From contig NZ_RQRT01000046.1 of NCBI RefSeq assembly GCF_004335005.1, forward strand, positions 1 through 35,916: 35,916 bases of DNA, given 5' to 3'. Position numbers and translations under genes: made by a program. Shown here piece after piece: positions 25,327-33,361 of this stretch (positions are counted from its first letter, which is position 1; every line of letters begins with the position of its first letter). Under the pieces are notes generated by a model that saw nothing but the letters and a program-made list of their open reading frames with translations, had not been told where the DNA came from and searched no databases. Source of the DNA: Paracoccus nototheniae. Its GTDB lineage: Bacteria; Pseudomonadota; Alphaproteobacteria; Rhodobacterales; Rhodobacteraceae.

Positions 25327-25854
25327 ATGCTTTCCCCTGCACCTCGCGACCCGCGACCGATCCGTGAATCCGTTCTGGCCGATATCCCGGTCGCCGAACT
25401 GACCGAGGCGTATCTTGAGACGTTGCAGCTGCTGGAGCGGATGCACCGGCTGATGCTGGATCTGGTCAAGGATGAATTCGAACGCCTGCGCCGGGGGGAT
25501 CTGACGCCGGTGCAGGCGATGATCCTGTACAATCTGGGCGAGGCCGAGGTGTCGGCCGGCGAGCTGCGGTCTCGCGGCATGTATCAGGGATCGAATGTCA
25601 GCTATAATCTGAAAAAGCTGGTCGCGATGGGTTATGTCCATCACGAACGCTGCGATCTGGACCGCCGTTCGGTCCGCGTCCGGCTGACGCCCGACGGGCA
25701 GGAGATCCGCGATCAGGTCCGCCAGATGTTCATCCGCCATGCCGAAGGGCTGGCCATGTCGGGCGTTCTGGAAGACCCGCCGCTGGATCAGGTCAATCTG
25801 CAATGCCGCCGGATCGAACGGTTCTGGGTGGACCAGATCCGGTATATCTATTGA
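25327..25854 (+). CDS. MarR-family winged-helix regulator, LdtR-like
   Basis: A 175-residue dimeric transcription factor. The winged helix spans about residues 55-125: LTPVQAMILYNLGEAEVSAGELRSRGMYQGSNVSYNLKKLVAMGYVHHERCDLDRRSVRVRLT. The recognition helix GSNVSYNLKKLV and the wing DRRSVRVRLTPDG resemble alphaproteobacterial LdtR, which in Liberibacter controls an L,D-transpeptidase gene and cell-wall stress tolerance. The N-terminal helices (AELTEAYLETLQLLERMHRLMLDLV) and the C-terminal helix would form the dimer interface. It is a single gene, convergent with the glyoxalase gene. The LdtR assignment is from remembered motif similarity, so the target is unproven. Confidence 0.85.
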   Translation: MLSPAPRDPRPIRESVLADIPVAELTEAYLETLQLLERMHRLMLDLVKDEFERLRRGDLTPVQAMILYNLGEAEVSAGELRSRGMYQGSNVSYNLKKLVAMGYVHHERCDLDRRSVRVRLTPDGQEIRDQVRQMFIRHAEGLAMSGVLEDPPLDQVNLQCRRIERFWVDQIRYIY

Positions 25855-25894
25855 CCGGGCGACTGACGGTGCATCCCCCCGCTCATGGGGTAAT

Positions 25895-25920
25895 CCCCGG
25901 CCAATGACCTATGGCCGGGG
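25895..25920. terminator. Bidirectional hairpin between the MarR and glyoxalase genes
   Basis: Perfect 9-bp arms CCCCGGCCA (25895-25903) and TGGCCGGGG (25912-25920) with an 8-nt loop, placed between convergent stop codons at 25854 and 25930. A smaller CCCC/GGGG hairpin lies just left of it. There is no long T tract on either side. Confidence 0.6.
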
Positions 25921-25929
25921 GACTTGGCC

Positions 25930-26358
25930 TTACCAGCTGCCAGTGTTTTCCATGCTGGCCCAGGGCTCTTGCGGGGGCAGGGCATCGCCCTCTTGCAGCA
26001 GCTCGATCGAGATATTGTCGGGGCTGCGCACAAAGGCCATGTGGCCGTCGCGCGGGGGGCGGTTGATGGTCACGCCCGCATCCTGCAGCGTCTGGCACAT
26101 CTCATAGATATTGCCGACCCGATAGGCCAGATGGCCGAAATGGCGGCTGTCCGACGGCAGGCCTTCGTCGCCATCCCAGTTATGGGTCAGTTCGACCGGG
26201 CATTCCGGCTGTCCCGGAGGCGCCATGAACACAAGGCTGAAGCGGCCCTTGTCATTGTCGATGCGGCGGGTCTCCTCCAGCCCCAGCAGGCGGAAAAATT
26301 CCATCGTCTTGTCAAGGTCCTGCACGCGGACCATCGTGTGAAGATAGCGGATGTTCAT
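25930..26358 (-). CDS. gloA: Lactoylglutathione lyase (glyoxalase I) family protein
   Basis: A 142-residue metalloenzyme that isomerises the methylglyoxal-glutathione hemithioacetal to S-lactoylglutathione. The four expected metal ligands are His7 (RYLHTMVRVQDL), Glu56 (PVELTHNWD), His76 (HFGHLAYRV) and Glu119 (NISIELLQ). The FFRLLGLEETRR segment is typical. The loop pattern resembles the Ni/Co-type bacterial enzymes rather than the longer Zn type. AGGAG 7 nt before the ATG at 26358 sets the start. It is a single gene divergent from thyX, with a 144-base shared upstream region. Confidence 0.92.
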   Translation of the reverse strand: MNIRYLHTMVRVQDLDKTMEFFRLLGLEETRRIDNDKGRFSLVFMAPPGQPECPVELTHNWDGDEGLPSDSRHFGHLAYRVGNIYEMCQTLQDAGVTINRPPRDGHMAFVRSPDNISIELLQEGDALPPQEPWASMENTGSW

Positions 26359-26502
26359 GGCATACTCCTGTCTTGTCGGCCCAGCCTGTCACGGCGGGTC
26401 ACGCGCTTCAACACGCCATCACGGCGGTGCGTTCCGTGTTGTCCAGCCGGGTGAGTTGACTTAGGACAAGGGCCACCGCACCGCCCCAAAGGACCGTTCG
26501 CC

Positions 26503-27408
26503 ATGCCCGTGACCCCCGACCAGCAGGCCGAGATCGACCAGCAGCGCAGCACCACCCGCCAGACCCTGCGCGCGGTGTCCGAAGGGATGGAGGCGCATCT
26601 TTATGTCGCCCATCCGGTGCTGGATCATGGTCTGGTGCGCGTCGTCGATTACATGGGCGACGATGCGGCGATCTGTCAGGCGGCGCGGGTCAGCTATGGC
26701 ACCGGCACCAAGTCGGTGCAGAATGACGAAGGGCTGATCCGCTATCTGATGCGGCACTGGCATTCGACGCCCTTCGAGATGTGCGAGGTCAAGCTGCATG
26801 TTAAGTTGCCGGTTTTCGTCGCGCGCCAGTGGATCCGTCACCGCACCGCCAATGTGAACGAATATTCCGGGCGCTATTCGATCCTCGACCGGGAATTCTA
26901 TATCCCCGCGCCCGAACATCTGGCCGCGCAATCCTCGCTGAACCATCAGGGCCGAGGCGAGGTGCTGCAGGGCGCCGAGGCCGCGCGGGTGCTGGACCTT
27001 CTGCGCGAGGATGCGATGCGCAGCTATGACAGCTATGAATCCATGCTGTCACAGGACGGCCAGCAGGGTCTGGCGCGGGAGCTGGCGCGCATGAACCTGC
27101 CCGCCAATATCTATACCCAGTGGTATTGGAAGGTCGATCTGCACAACCTGCTGCATTTCCTGCGTCTGCGTGCCGATGCCCATGCGCAATACGAAATCCG
27201 CGCCTATGCCGACGTGATCTGCGACATCACCCGCGATTGGGTGCCCGCCGCTTTCAATGCCTTCCGCGATTACCGGATGGACGCCGTCAGCCTGTCGGCG
27301 CAGGCCAAGACGGTGCTGAAGCGCCGTCTGGCAGGCGAAGTCGTGACGCAGGAGACATCGGGCATGGGCGCCCGGGAATGGCGCGAATTCCAGCAGATCT
27401 GGGACTGA
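26503..27408 (+). CDS. thyX: Flavin-dependent thymidylate synthase
   Basis: A 301-residue FAD enzyme that makes dTMP from dUMP with methylene-THF, yielding THF rather than dihydrofolate. The signature RHRx7S is at 112-122 (RHRTANVNEYS), and the downstream RADAHAQYEIRAYADVI contains the C-terminal flavin/dUMP-binding Arg region. The protein is somewhat longer than the 230-250 residues of many ThyX proteins because of an N-terminal extension of about 40 residues, common in this lineage. AAAGGA 9 nt before the ATG supports the start. Its use fits the one-carbon theme of fhs, but the genes are not linked. Confidence 0.95.
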   Translation: MPVTPDQQAEIDQQRSTTRQTLRAVSEGMEAHLYVAHPVLDHGLVRVVDYMGDDAAICQAARVSYGTGTKSVQNDEGLIRYLMRHWHSTPFEMCEVKLHVKLPVFVARQWIRHRTANVNEYSGRYSILDREFYIPAPEHLAAQSSLNHQGRGEVLQGAEAARVLDLLREDAMRSYDSYESMLSQDGQQGLARELARMNLPANIYTQWYWKVDLHNLLHFLRLRADAHAQYEIRAYADVICDITRDWVPAAFNAFRDYRMDAVSLSAQAKTVLKRRLAGEVVTQETSGMGAREWREFQQIWD

Positions 27409-27421
27409 TCCGACCTTCACA

Positions 27422-27455
27422 AGACTGCCATCCTCATCAGACTGCCACCATCATC
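27422..27455 (+). repeat. Short imperfect tandem repeat downstream of thyX
   Basis: Two adjacent 17-bp units beginning AGACTGCCA (27422-27438 and 27439-27455), identical at 15 of 17 positions, with the first bases of a third (AGACC) running into the terminator. Probably a local slippage duplication. Confidence 0.7.
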
Positions 27456-27457
27456 AG

Positions 27458-27486
27458 ACCGGGGTCGCCACGCGGCCCCGGTTTTT
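27458..27486 (+). terminator. Intrinsic terminator of thyX
   Basis: An 11-bp stem (27458-27468 with 27472-27482, one G-U pair) closing a CAC loop, followed by a run of five T (27482-27486). It separates thyX from the ABC importer operon. Confidence 0.85.
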
Positions 27487-27519
27487 GCATGTCGGCTGTC
27501 AAATTACGGCCCGCCCCAG

Positions 27520-27554
27520 TTGCAGCTCTGCAAGAGTAATGTAATAGCATCACA
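27520..27554 (+). promoter_or_regulatory. Predicted promoter and Zur-like palindrome of the ABC importer operon
   Basis: TTGCAG (27520-27525), a 16-nt spacer and TAATAG (27542-27547) form a plausible promoter. The 15-mer TGTAATAGCATCACA (27540-27554) covers the -10 element and matches the alphaproteobacterial Zur core as I remember it, TGTTATANTATAACA, at 11 of 14 defined positions. The position fits repression by a Fur-family metal regulator. The match is imperfect, so Zur control is a hypothesis. Confidence 0.4.
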
Positions 27555-27571
27555 AAACCATGGAGTTTGCG

Positions 27572-29086
27572 ATGCGCCCCCTTCTGCCCCTGATCCTTGC
27601 CGCCCCGATCCTTGCAGTCCTGAGCGCCACGCCCGCGCTTGCCGATGATGGCGTGCTGGATGTCGTCGCCCCGTTCGAGATCAAGGGCGCCGATCCCTCG
27701 ACCTCGGGCAATATCCTGATCAAGATGGAGCTGGCCGAGACGCTGGTGAATGCCGCACCCGACGGGCGGTTGCTGCCGGGGCTGGCGACCGAATGGCAGG
27801 TGTCGGATGACGGATTGTCCTGGCTGTTCCGCCTGCGCCCCGATGTCCAGTTTCACGACGGCACGCCGATGACGGCCCAAGCGGTGGCCGATGCGCTGAT
27901 CCATGCCCGCGCCAAGCCGGGCCTGCTGGACACCGCGCCCATCGCTACCATCGCCCCCGAAGGCGACGATCTGCGCATCACCCTGACTGAACCTTTTGCG
28001 CCTCTGCCCGCCGTCCTGTCGGAATATCGCGCGCTGATCATGGCGCCGGCCGCCTATGACGCCTTGGGGGTGGCGGTCGAGGTGATCGGCACCGGCCCCT
28101 ATCGGCTGACCGCCATGGTCCAGCCCCTGTCGCTGGCCGCCGAACGGTTCGATGGCTATTGGGGCGAGCCCGCCCGTATCGACCGCGTCACCTATCAGGC
28201 CGTGGGCCGGGCCGAGACGCGCGCCCTGCTGGCCGAAAGCGGCGATGCCGATTACGTTTTCAATCTGGACCCGGCCTCGGTCCGCCGGCTGAGCGATGTG
28301 GACAGCGTCGAGGTTCTGTCGGTCCCCATCCCGCGGTCGCTGCTGATCAAGGTGAATGCGGGGCACCCGGCGCTGTCGGACCCGCGCGCGCGGCAGGCTT
28401 TGTCGATGGCCATCGACCGGCAGGGGCTGGCGCAGGCGATCCTGCGTTACCCTGCGGGCGCCGATCAGCTGTTCCCGCCCTCGGTCGCCCAGTGGCATGT
28501 CGAGGGGTTGGCGCCTTTGACCTATGACCCGGACGGGGCGCGCGCGCTGCTGGCCGATCTGGGCTGGACGCCCGGCCCCGATGGCATCCTGACCCGCGAC
28601 GGCGAACGCCTCGGCCTGACGCTGACGACCTATCCCGACCGGCCCGAACTGCCGCTGTCGGCGGCGGTGATCCAGCAGATGCTGGGCCAGATCGGGGTCG
28701 CGGTCACCATCGATTCGACCAATTCCAGCGAAATCCCGGTGCGCCATGCCGATGGCTCGCTGGATCTGGCGCTGCTGGCGCGGAACTTCGCGCTGGTGCC
28801 CGATCCGATCGGCACGATCCTGACCGATTACGCGCAGGACGGCGATTGGGGCGCGATGGGCTGGCAGAATGCGGAGTTCACCACGCTGATCGTCGATCTG
28901 GCGGCAGGGCAGGGCGGCCAGTCGCAGCGCGATCGGGCGATGGGCATCCTGCAGGCGGAACTGCCGGTCATTCCGGTCGCCTGGTATCAGCAGACAGCCG
29001 CCGTCAGCCGCGGCGTGACCGGCGCGGTGATCGATCCGTTCGAACGCAGCATCGGCCTGTCGCAAATGGACTGGGTGCCCGAATGA
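27572..29086 (+). CDS. Opp/Nik-type ABC transporter substrate-binding protein (SBP family 5)
   Basis: A 504-residue periplasmic binding protein. The ATG at 27572 is preferred because GGAG lies 6 nt upstream; an ATG at 27560 adds four residues and has no ribosome site. The signal peptide is MRPLLPLILAAPILAVLSATPALA. Family 5 features include the lobe-I segment LATEWQVSDDGLSWLFRLRPDVQFHDGTPMTAQAV, GTGPYRLT, RARQALSMAIDRQGLAQAIL and LLADLGWTPGPDGIL. It is the first gene of a complete importer. The substrate could be a peptide, nickel or a metal-opine complex; the Zur-like site favours a metal complex, but no pocket residue proves it. Confidence 0.9.
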   Translation: MRPLLPLILAAPILAVLSATPALADDGVLDVVAPFEIKGADPSTSGNILIKMELAETLVNAAPDGRLLPGLATEWQVSDDGLSWLFRLRPDVQFHDGTPMTAQAVADALIHARAKPGLLDTAPIATIAPEGDDLRITLTEPFAPLPAVLSEYRALIMAPAAYDALGVAVEVIGTGPYRLTAMVQPLSLAAERFDGYWGEPARIDRVTYQAVGRAETRALLAESGDADYVFNLDPASVRRLSDVDSVEVLSVPIPRSLLIKVNAGHPALSDPRARQALSMAIDRQGLAQAILRYPAGADQLFPPSVAQWHVEGLAPLTYDPDGARALLADLGWTPGPDGILTRDGERLGLTLTTYPDRPELPLSAAVIQQMLGQIGVAVTIDSTNSSEIPVRHADGSLDLALLARNFALVPDPIGTILTDYAQDGDWGAMGWQNAEFTTLIVDLAAGQGGQSQRDRAMGILQAELPVIPVAWYQQTAAVSRGVTGAVIDPFERSIGLSQMDWVPE

Positions 29087-30066
29087 TGGGGAAAGCAATC
29101 ACCGGGCAAGCAATCCTTGGGCCGGGCCCGATCCGCAACGCGGTCGCCTATCGGCTGGCGCAGGCGCTGGTCGTGGCGCTGCTGGTCGGCGTGCTGACCT
29201 TTCTGATGATGCAGGCGCTGCCGGGCGACATGGCCTTTCGCATTGCGGCGGGGCGATACGGTTATGACATGGTCGATGCGGCGGCGGCCGATGCGGTGCG
29301 GGCCGAGCTGGGGCTGGACCGCCCGGCATGGCAGGCCTTCCTGATCTGGCTGGGCGATCTGGCGCGGCTGGATCTGGGCGTCTCGGTTATCTCGGGGCGT
29401 CCGGTGATCGACGAGATCCGCCACCAGCTGGGCGCCAGCCTGCAACTGGCCGGGGTGGCGGTGCTGCTGTCGGCGCTGATCGGGCCGCCGCTTGGCATTC
29501 TGGCGGGTTTGCGGGCCGGGGGCTGGCTGGACCGGTCGCTGCTGGTCGTATCGTCCGCGCTGCGGGCGGTGCCGCAGTTCCTGATGGGGCTGATGCTGAT
29601 CGTGCTGCTGTCGATCGAGCTGGGCTGGCTGCCTGCGGCGGGCCATGGCCGGGCCGAACATCTGATCCTGCCCGCGCTGACGCTGGCGCTTGGGCTGGCG
29701 GCGGTGTCTGCCCGGGTGGCGCGCGATGCGATGGCCGGGGTCGCGGCGCGGCCCTTTTATGCCTTTGGCCGCTGGAAGGGCCTGTCCGAGGGGCAGATGC
29801 TGCGCCGCCACGGTCTGCGCAATATCGGCGTCGCGCTGGTCACCTTTCTGTCGCTGCAATTCGTGATGCTGGTCGAAGGCGTGGTTGTGGTCGAGGCGAT
29901 CTTCGGCTGGCCCGGCATCGGCCATGCGCTGGTCCATGCGATCTTCGGGCGCGACATCCCGATGGTGCAGGGCACGGCGCTTCTGCTGGGGCTGGGATTC
30001 GTGGCGCTGAACGCGGCGACCGACCTGTTGGCCCATCTGATCGACCCCAGAGGAGCCCGGACATGA
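29083..30066 (+). CDS. ABC transporter permease, NikB/DppB type
   Basis: A 327-residue inner-membrane permease with six helices. The N-terminal segment is AYRLAQALVVALLVGVLTFLMMQALPGD, and the periplasmic loop before TM2 contains the usual ELGLDRPAWQAFLIWLGDLARLDLGVS. The EAA coupling loop that contacts the ATPase lies near RWKGLSEGQMLRRHGLRNIGVAL. The C-terminal VVVEAIFGWPGIGHALVHAIFGRDIPMVQG is diagnostic of the DppB/NikB family. Two adjacent ATGs (29083 and 29086) are possible; 29083 gives an ATGA overlap with the binding-protein stop. It forms a heterodimer with the next gene product. Confidence 0.93.
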   Translation: MMGKAITGQAILGPGPIRNAVAYRLAQALVVALLVGVLTFLMMQALPGDMAFRIAAGRYGYDMVDAAAADAVRAELGLDRPAWQAFLIWLGDLARLDLGVSVISGRPVIDEIRHQLGASLQLAGVAVLLSALIGPPLGILAGLRAGGWLDRSLLVVSSALRAVPQFLMGLMLIVLLSIELGWLPAAGHGRAEHLILPALTLALGLAAVSARVARDAMAGVAARPFYAFGRWKGLSEGQMLRRHGLRNIGVALVTFLSLQFVMLVEGVVVVEAIFGWPGIGHALVHAIFGRDIPMVQGTALLLGLGFVALNAATDLLAHLIDPRGART

Positions 30067-30887
30067 GCCTTTCCGACGCCACCCTGACCCCCGCCCCGGC
30101 GCGGGGCCCGACGCGCGCGCAATGGGCGGGCGGGGCGATCCTGATCCTTGTCGCGGGCTTTGCATGGGGCGCGCCGCTGCTAGTGCCCGGCGACCCGCTT
30201 GGTCAAAGCCTGCTGAACAGCCTTGGCCCGCCCGATGCGGCGGCGCCTTTCGGCTATGACCATCTGGGACGCTCGCTGATGGCGCGGCTGGCGGCGGCTT
30301 TGCGGCTGTCGCTGGTGCTGGCGGCGGCGGCGGTGATCTCGGCCGGAATCCTTGGCGTGGCCCTGGGCGTGCTGGCCGCATGGCGGGGCGGCTGGACCGA
30401 CCGGGGATTAAGCCTGATGTCGGACAGCGTGCTGGCACTGCCCGGCCTCTTGATGGTGCTAATCATGGGCGCGATCATCCCCGACACCGCGCTGGCCTTC
30501 TGGATCGGTCTGACGCTGGTTCTGTGGGTCGAATATTTCCGCCTGACCCGCGCCGCCTGCGCCCGCCTGCTGGCCGCGCCGGGGGTGCAGGCCAGCAGGC
30601 TGCTGGGCTTTGGGCCGGTCTATGTCTTTCGCCGCCATCTGTGGCCGGAGCTGGCGCCGATGCTGCTGACGGTCGCGGCCTTCGGGGCGGCGACGGCGAT
30701 CATGCTGGTCGCGGCGCTTGGCTTCGTCAGCGTCGGCTTTCGCGCCCCGCGCCCCGAGCTGGGCCAGATGATGGTCGAGCTGCTGCCCTATTACCGCGAG
30801 GCACCGATGGCGCTGTTCGCCCCGGTCATCGCGATCTTTCTGACCATTCTGGCCCTGAACCTGATTGCCCAAGGACGCCGCGCATGA
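30063..30887 (+). CDS. ABC transporter permease, NikC/DppC type
   Basis: A 274-residue permease, second half of the membrane channel. The N-terminal helix is AGGAILILVAGFAWGAPLLVPGDP, followed by the family segment PFGYDHLGRSLMARLAAALRLSL and the coupling loop (VEYFRLTRAACARLLAAPGVQASRLLGFGPVYVFRRHLWPEL). The C-terminal LGFVSVGFRAPRPELGQMMVELLPYY is typical of DppC/NikC. AGAGGAG 7 nt before the ATG at 30063 fixes the start, which overlaps the preceding stop as ATGA. Its stop overlaps the ATPase start in the same way. Confidence 0.93.
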   Translation: MSLSDATLTPAPARGPTRAQWAGGAILILVAGFAWGAPLLVPGDPLGQSLLNSLGPPDAAAPFGYDHLGRSLMARLAAALRLSLVLAAAAVISAGILGVALGVLAAWRGGWTDRGLSLMSDSVLALPGLLMVLIMGAIIPDTALAFWIGLTLVLWVEYFRLTRAACARLLAAPGVQASRLLGFGPVYVFRRHLWPELAPMLLTVAAFGAATAIMLVAALGFVSVGFRAPRPELGQMMVELLPYYREAPMALFAPVIAIFLTILALNLIAQGRRA

Positions 30888-32302
30888 GTTTGCTGTTATC
30901 TGCCACCGACATCTCGGTCCATGCGGGGGGGCGGATGCTGGTCAGTCCCACCTCGCTGGCGCTGCAGGCGGGGTGTCCGCTGACCATTCTGGGCGAAACC
31001 GGATCGGGCAAAAGCCTGCTGGCGCAGGCGGTGATCGGCACGCTGCCGGGCGGCCTGTCCGCCCGCGGGCAGGTCCGGGTGTCGGGGCAGGTGCTGGACG
31101 CCGCCCGCCCGGGCGGTTTTCGCCCGCTATGGGGCCGCACGCTTGGGGTGCTGCCGCAGGAACCCTGGCTGGCGCTGGACCCGCTGATGCCCGCCAAGGC
31201 GCAGGTGGCCGAGGGGCATGCGCTGGTGCAGGGCGACCCCTGGGGACAGGCCCACATGGCGGCGCAGGATGATCTGGACCAGCTGGGGCTGGCGCAGGCG
31301 GGCGACCGGCGCCCCGGTCAGCTGTCCGGCGGCATGGCCCAACGCGTGGCCTTTGCCGCCGCCCGGGCCGGTGGCGCGCGCATCCTGATCGCGGACGAGC
31401 CGACCAAGGGCCTTGATGCCGACCGCCGGGACGAGATCTGCGCCCTGCTGCTGGCCGGGGCCGCGCGGGATGGCGGTTTGTTGACCATCACCCATGATCT
31501 GGCGCTGGCCCGGCAACTGGGCGGCGATCTGATGGTCGTGCTGGGCGGTCGGGTGATCGAACAGGGACCGGCGGCGCAGATCCTGTCGGCGCCCGGCCAT
31601 GATTATACCCGCGCGCTGATCGCCGCCGACCCGGCCCGCTGGCCACGCCAGACGCCGCGCCCGGCCCAGGGCGCGCCGGTTCTGCAGGCATCGGACCTGT
31701 CGGCCAGCCGGGGCGGGCGGGTGCTGTTTTCGGGCGTGCATATCGCCCTGCATCCGGGCCAGATTCTGGGCGTCACCGGGCCAAGCGGCTGCGGAAAATC
31801 GACGCTTGGCGACACGCTGCTGGGTCTGGCGCGGCCCGATGCCGGCCATGTCACGCGCGCGCCGGGCGTGGCGGCGGTGCGGTATCAGAAGCTGTATCAG
31901 GATCCGCCAAGCGCTTTTCCCCGCGCGGTGACGCTTGGCCGGGCGCTGTCCGATCTGGTCGCGCGGCATCGTCTGGACCCGTCCCGCATCGCACCCCTGC
32001 TGGAGTGGTTGCGGCTGGCCCCCGGCCTGCTGACGCGCCGCCCCTCGGACGTCTCGGGAGGAGAGCTGCAGCGGCTGGCCCTGCTGCGCGTCCTGCTGCT
32101 GGACCCGGTCTTTCTGTTCGCAGATGAGCCGACCTCGCGCCTCGATCTGATCACCCAGGCCGAGGTGACGCGGCTGATGACAGCGATCGCGCGCGAGACG
32201 GGGATGGGGCTGATGATCGTCAGCCATGACGCCGAACTGATCGCCCGGACCTGCGACAGCACCATCGCGCTGGATGGCGGCGGGATGGCCCGCGCCGCCT
32301 GA
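30884..32302 (+). CDS. Fused double ATP-binding subunit of the Opp/Nik-type ABC transporter
   Basis: A 472-residue protein with two complete ABC domains in one chain, replacing the separate NikD/NikE or DppD/DppF subunits. Domain 1 (about 1-250) has Walker A GETGSGKS (37-44), signature LSGGMAQR (147-154) and Walker B ILIADEPT (167-174). Domain 2 (about 265-472) has Walker A GPSGCGKST (299-307), signature SGGELQR (391-397) and Walker B LFADEPT (411-417). All catalytic residues look intact in both halves. The start overlaps the permease stop (ATGA). It ends 6 bases from the convergent glycosyltransferase stop, with no room for a terminator. Confidence 0.94.
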   Translation: MSLLLSATDISVHAGGRMLVSPTSLALQAGCPLTILGETGSGKSLLAQAVIGTLPGGLSARGQVRVSGQVLDAARPGGFRPLWGRTLGVLPQEPWLALDPLMPAKAQVAEGHALVQGDPWGQAHMAAQDDLDQLGLAQAGDRRPGQLSGGMAQRVAFAAARAGGARILIADEPTKGLDADRRDEICALLLAGAARDGGLLTITHDLALARQLGGDLMVVLGGRVIEQGPAAQILSAPGHDYTRALIAADPARWPRQTPRPAQGAPVLQASDLSASRGGRVLFSGVHIALHPGQILGVTGPSGCGKSTLGDTLLGLARPDAGHVTRAPGVAAVRYQKLYQDPPSAFPRAVTLGRALSDLVARHRLDPSRIAPLLEWLRLAPGLLTRRPSDVSGGELQRLALLRVLLLDPVFLFADEPTSRLDLITQAEVTRLMTAIARETGMGLMIVSHDAELIARTCDSTIALDGGGMARAA

Positions 32303-32308
32303 GGGGCC

Positions 32309-33361
32309 TTACAGCCCGTCCAGCACCGCGCCCGCTGCAAGGGCGGCATCGGACCAGCCGGGCAACGCGTTCCCGGCCCGCAGCGCGGCTGCGGCATGGC
32401 GGGCGCGGGCGGCGGGATCGGCCAGCATCACGCGCAGCGCATCGGCCAGTGCCGCCACGTCATCCGGGGCGACCAGCAGACCCGCATCGCCCGGCACGGT
32501 GTCGGGCACGGCGCCGGTGCGGGTGCTGACGATGGGCAGGCCATGCGACAGCGCCTCGTCAAAGACGATGCCATAGCCTTCGTACCGGGTGGCCAGCGCA
32601 AAGACCGAGGCGTTGCGGTACAGTTGCGCCAGCTGCGCGTCATCGACCCGTCCGGCCAGATGCAGGCGCGATGACAGGCCGCTGTCGCGGATCTGCATCT
32701 GCAGGGCGGTGACGTGGTCTGCGTCCCAAGGATTGCCCGCAATGACCGCCTGCCAGTCCAGATCGGCCAGCCGCGCCAGCGCCGCGATCAGCACGTCATG
32801 GCCCTTGCGCGGATGCAGGATGCCCACCGACAGGATCAGCGGCGGGTTGGGCTTGGCCGTCGCCGGAACCGGGGCGGGCCGGTCGGTGCCGGGGCGCACC
32901 ACGGTGATGCGGTCTGCGGGAACGTCATAGCGGTCGATCAGCATCGCACGGGTATGGGGGCTGGGGACCAGCACATGGCGGGCATAAGACAGGTTCGCCC
33001 GCTCGGTCCGCCACAGATGGGCGGCCAGATCGTCGGGCAGGGCGCTTTCCTGCGCCAGAGGGTGGTGGATCATCGCCACGATCGGCGCCCGGATCGCCGC
33101 CACACCGGCAGGGTCCAGCGCGCCGAATGCCAGCCCGTCGATGATCACCGGCTGGTCGGGCGACAGCGCCTGCAGTTGGTCCAAAGCCTGCGCCATGTCG
33201 GGCGCCGGCGGGGTCGGAAAGCTGTCCGGCAAGGCGAGGATCTGAACCTGCCGCCCTTGGGCGCGCAACCCCTCGACCAGACGGCGGTCATAGAGATAAC
33301 CGCCGGTCAGGGTGGTGATGTCGCCGGGCAGGGCGAAGGCAAGAGAACGGGGATCGGTCAC
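32309..33361 (-). CDS. Glycosyltransferase family 4 protein
   Basis: A 350-residue GT-B glycosyltransferase that moves a sugar from a nucleotide donor to an envelope or lipid acceptor. The C-terminal donor-binding half contains ILSVGILHPRKGHDVLI (176-192), HLAGRVDDAQLAQLYRNASVFALAT, and the EX7E motif Glu261/Glu269 (EGYGIVFDEALSHGLPIVST). The N-terminal half has LPGDITTLTGGYLYDRRLVEGL, the Gly-rich acceptor loop. No membrane segment. Translation starts at GTG 33361, set by the GTGA overlap with the upstream gene stop. It is the last gene of the three-gene envelope operon. Acceptor and sugar unknown. Confidence 0.92.
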   Translation of the reverse strand: MTDPRSLAFALPGDITTLTGGYLYDRRLVEGLRAQGRQVQILALPDSFPTPPAPDMAQALDQLQALSPDQPVIIDGLAFGALDPAGVAAIRAPIVAMIHHPLAQESALPDDLAAHLWRTERANLSYARHVLVPSPHTRAMLIDRYDVPADRITVVRPGTDRPAPVPATAKPNPPLILSVGILHPRKGHDVLIAALARLADLDWQAVIAGNPWDADHVTALQMQIRDSGLSSRLHLAGRVDDAQLAQLYRNASVFALATRYEGYGIVFDEALSHGLPIVSTRTGAVPDTVPGDAGLLVAPDDVAALADALRVMLADPAARARHAAAALRAGNALPGWSDAALAAGAVLDGL

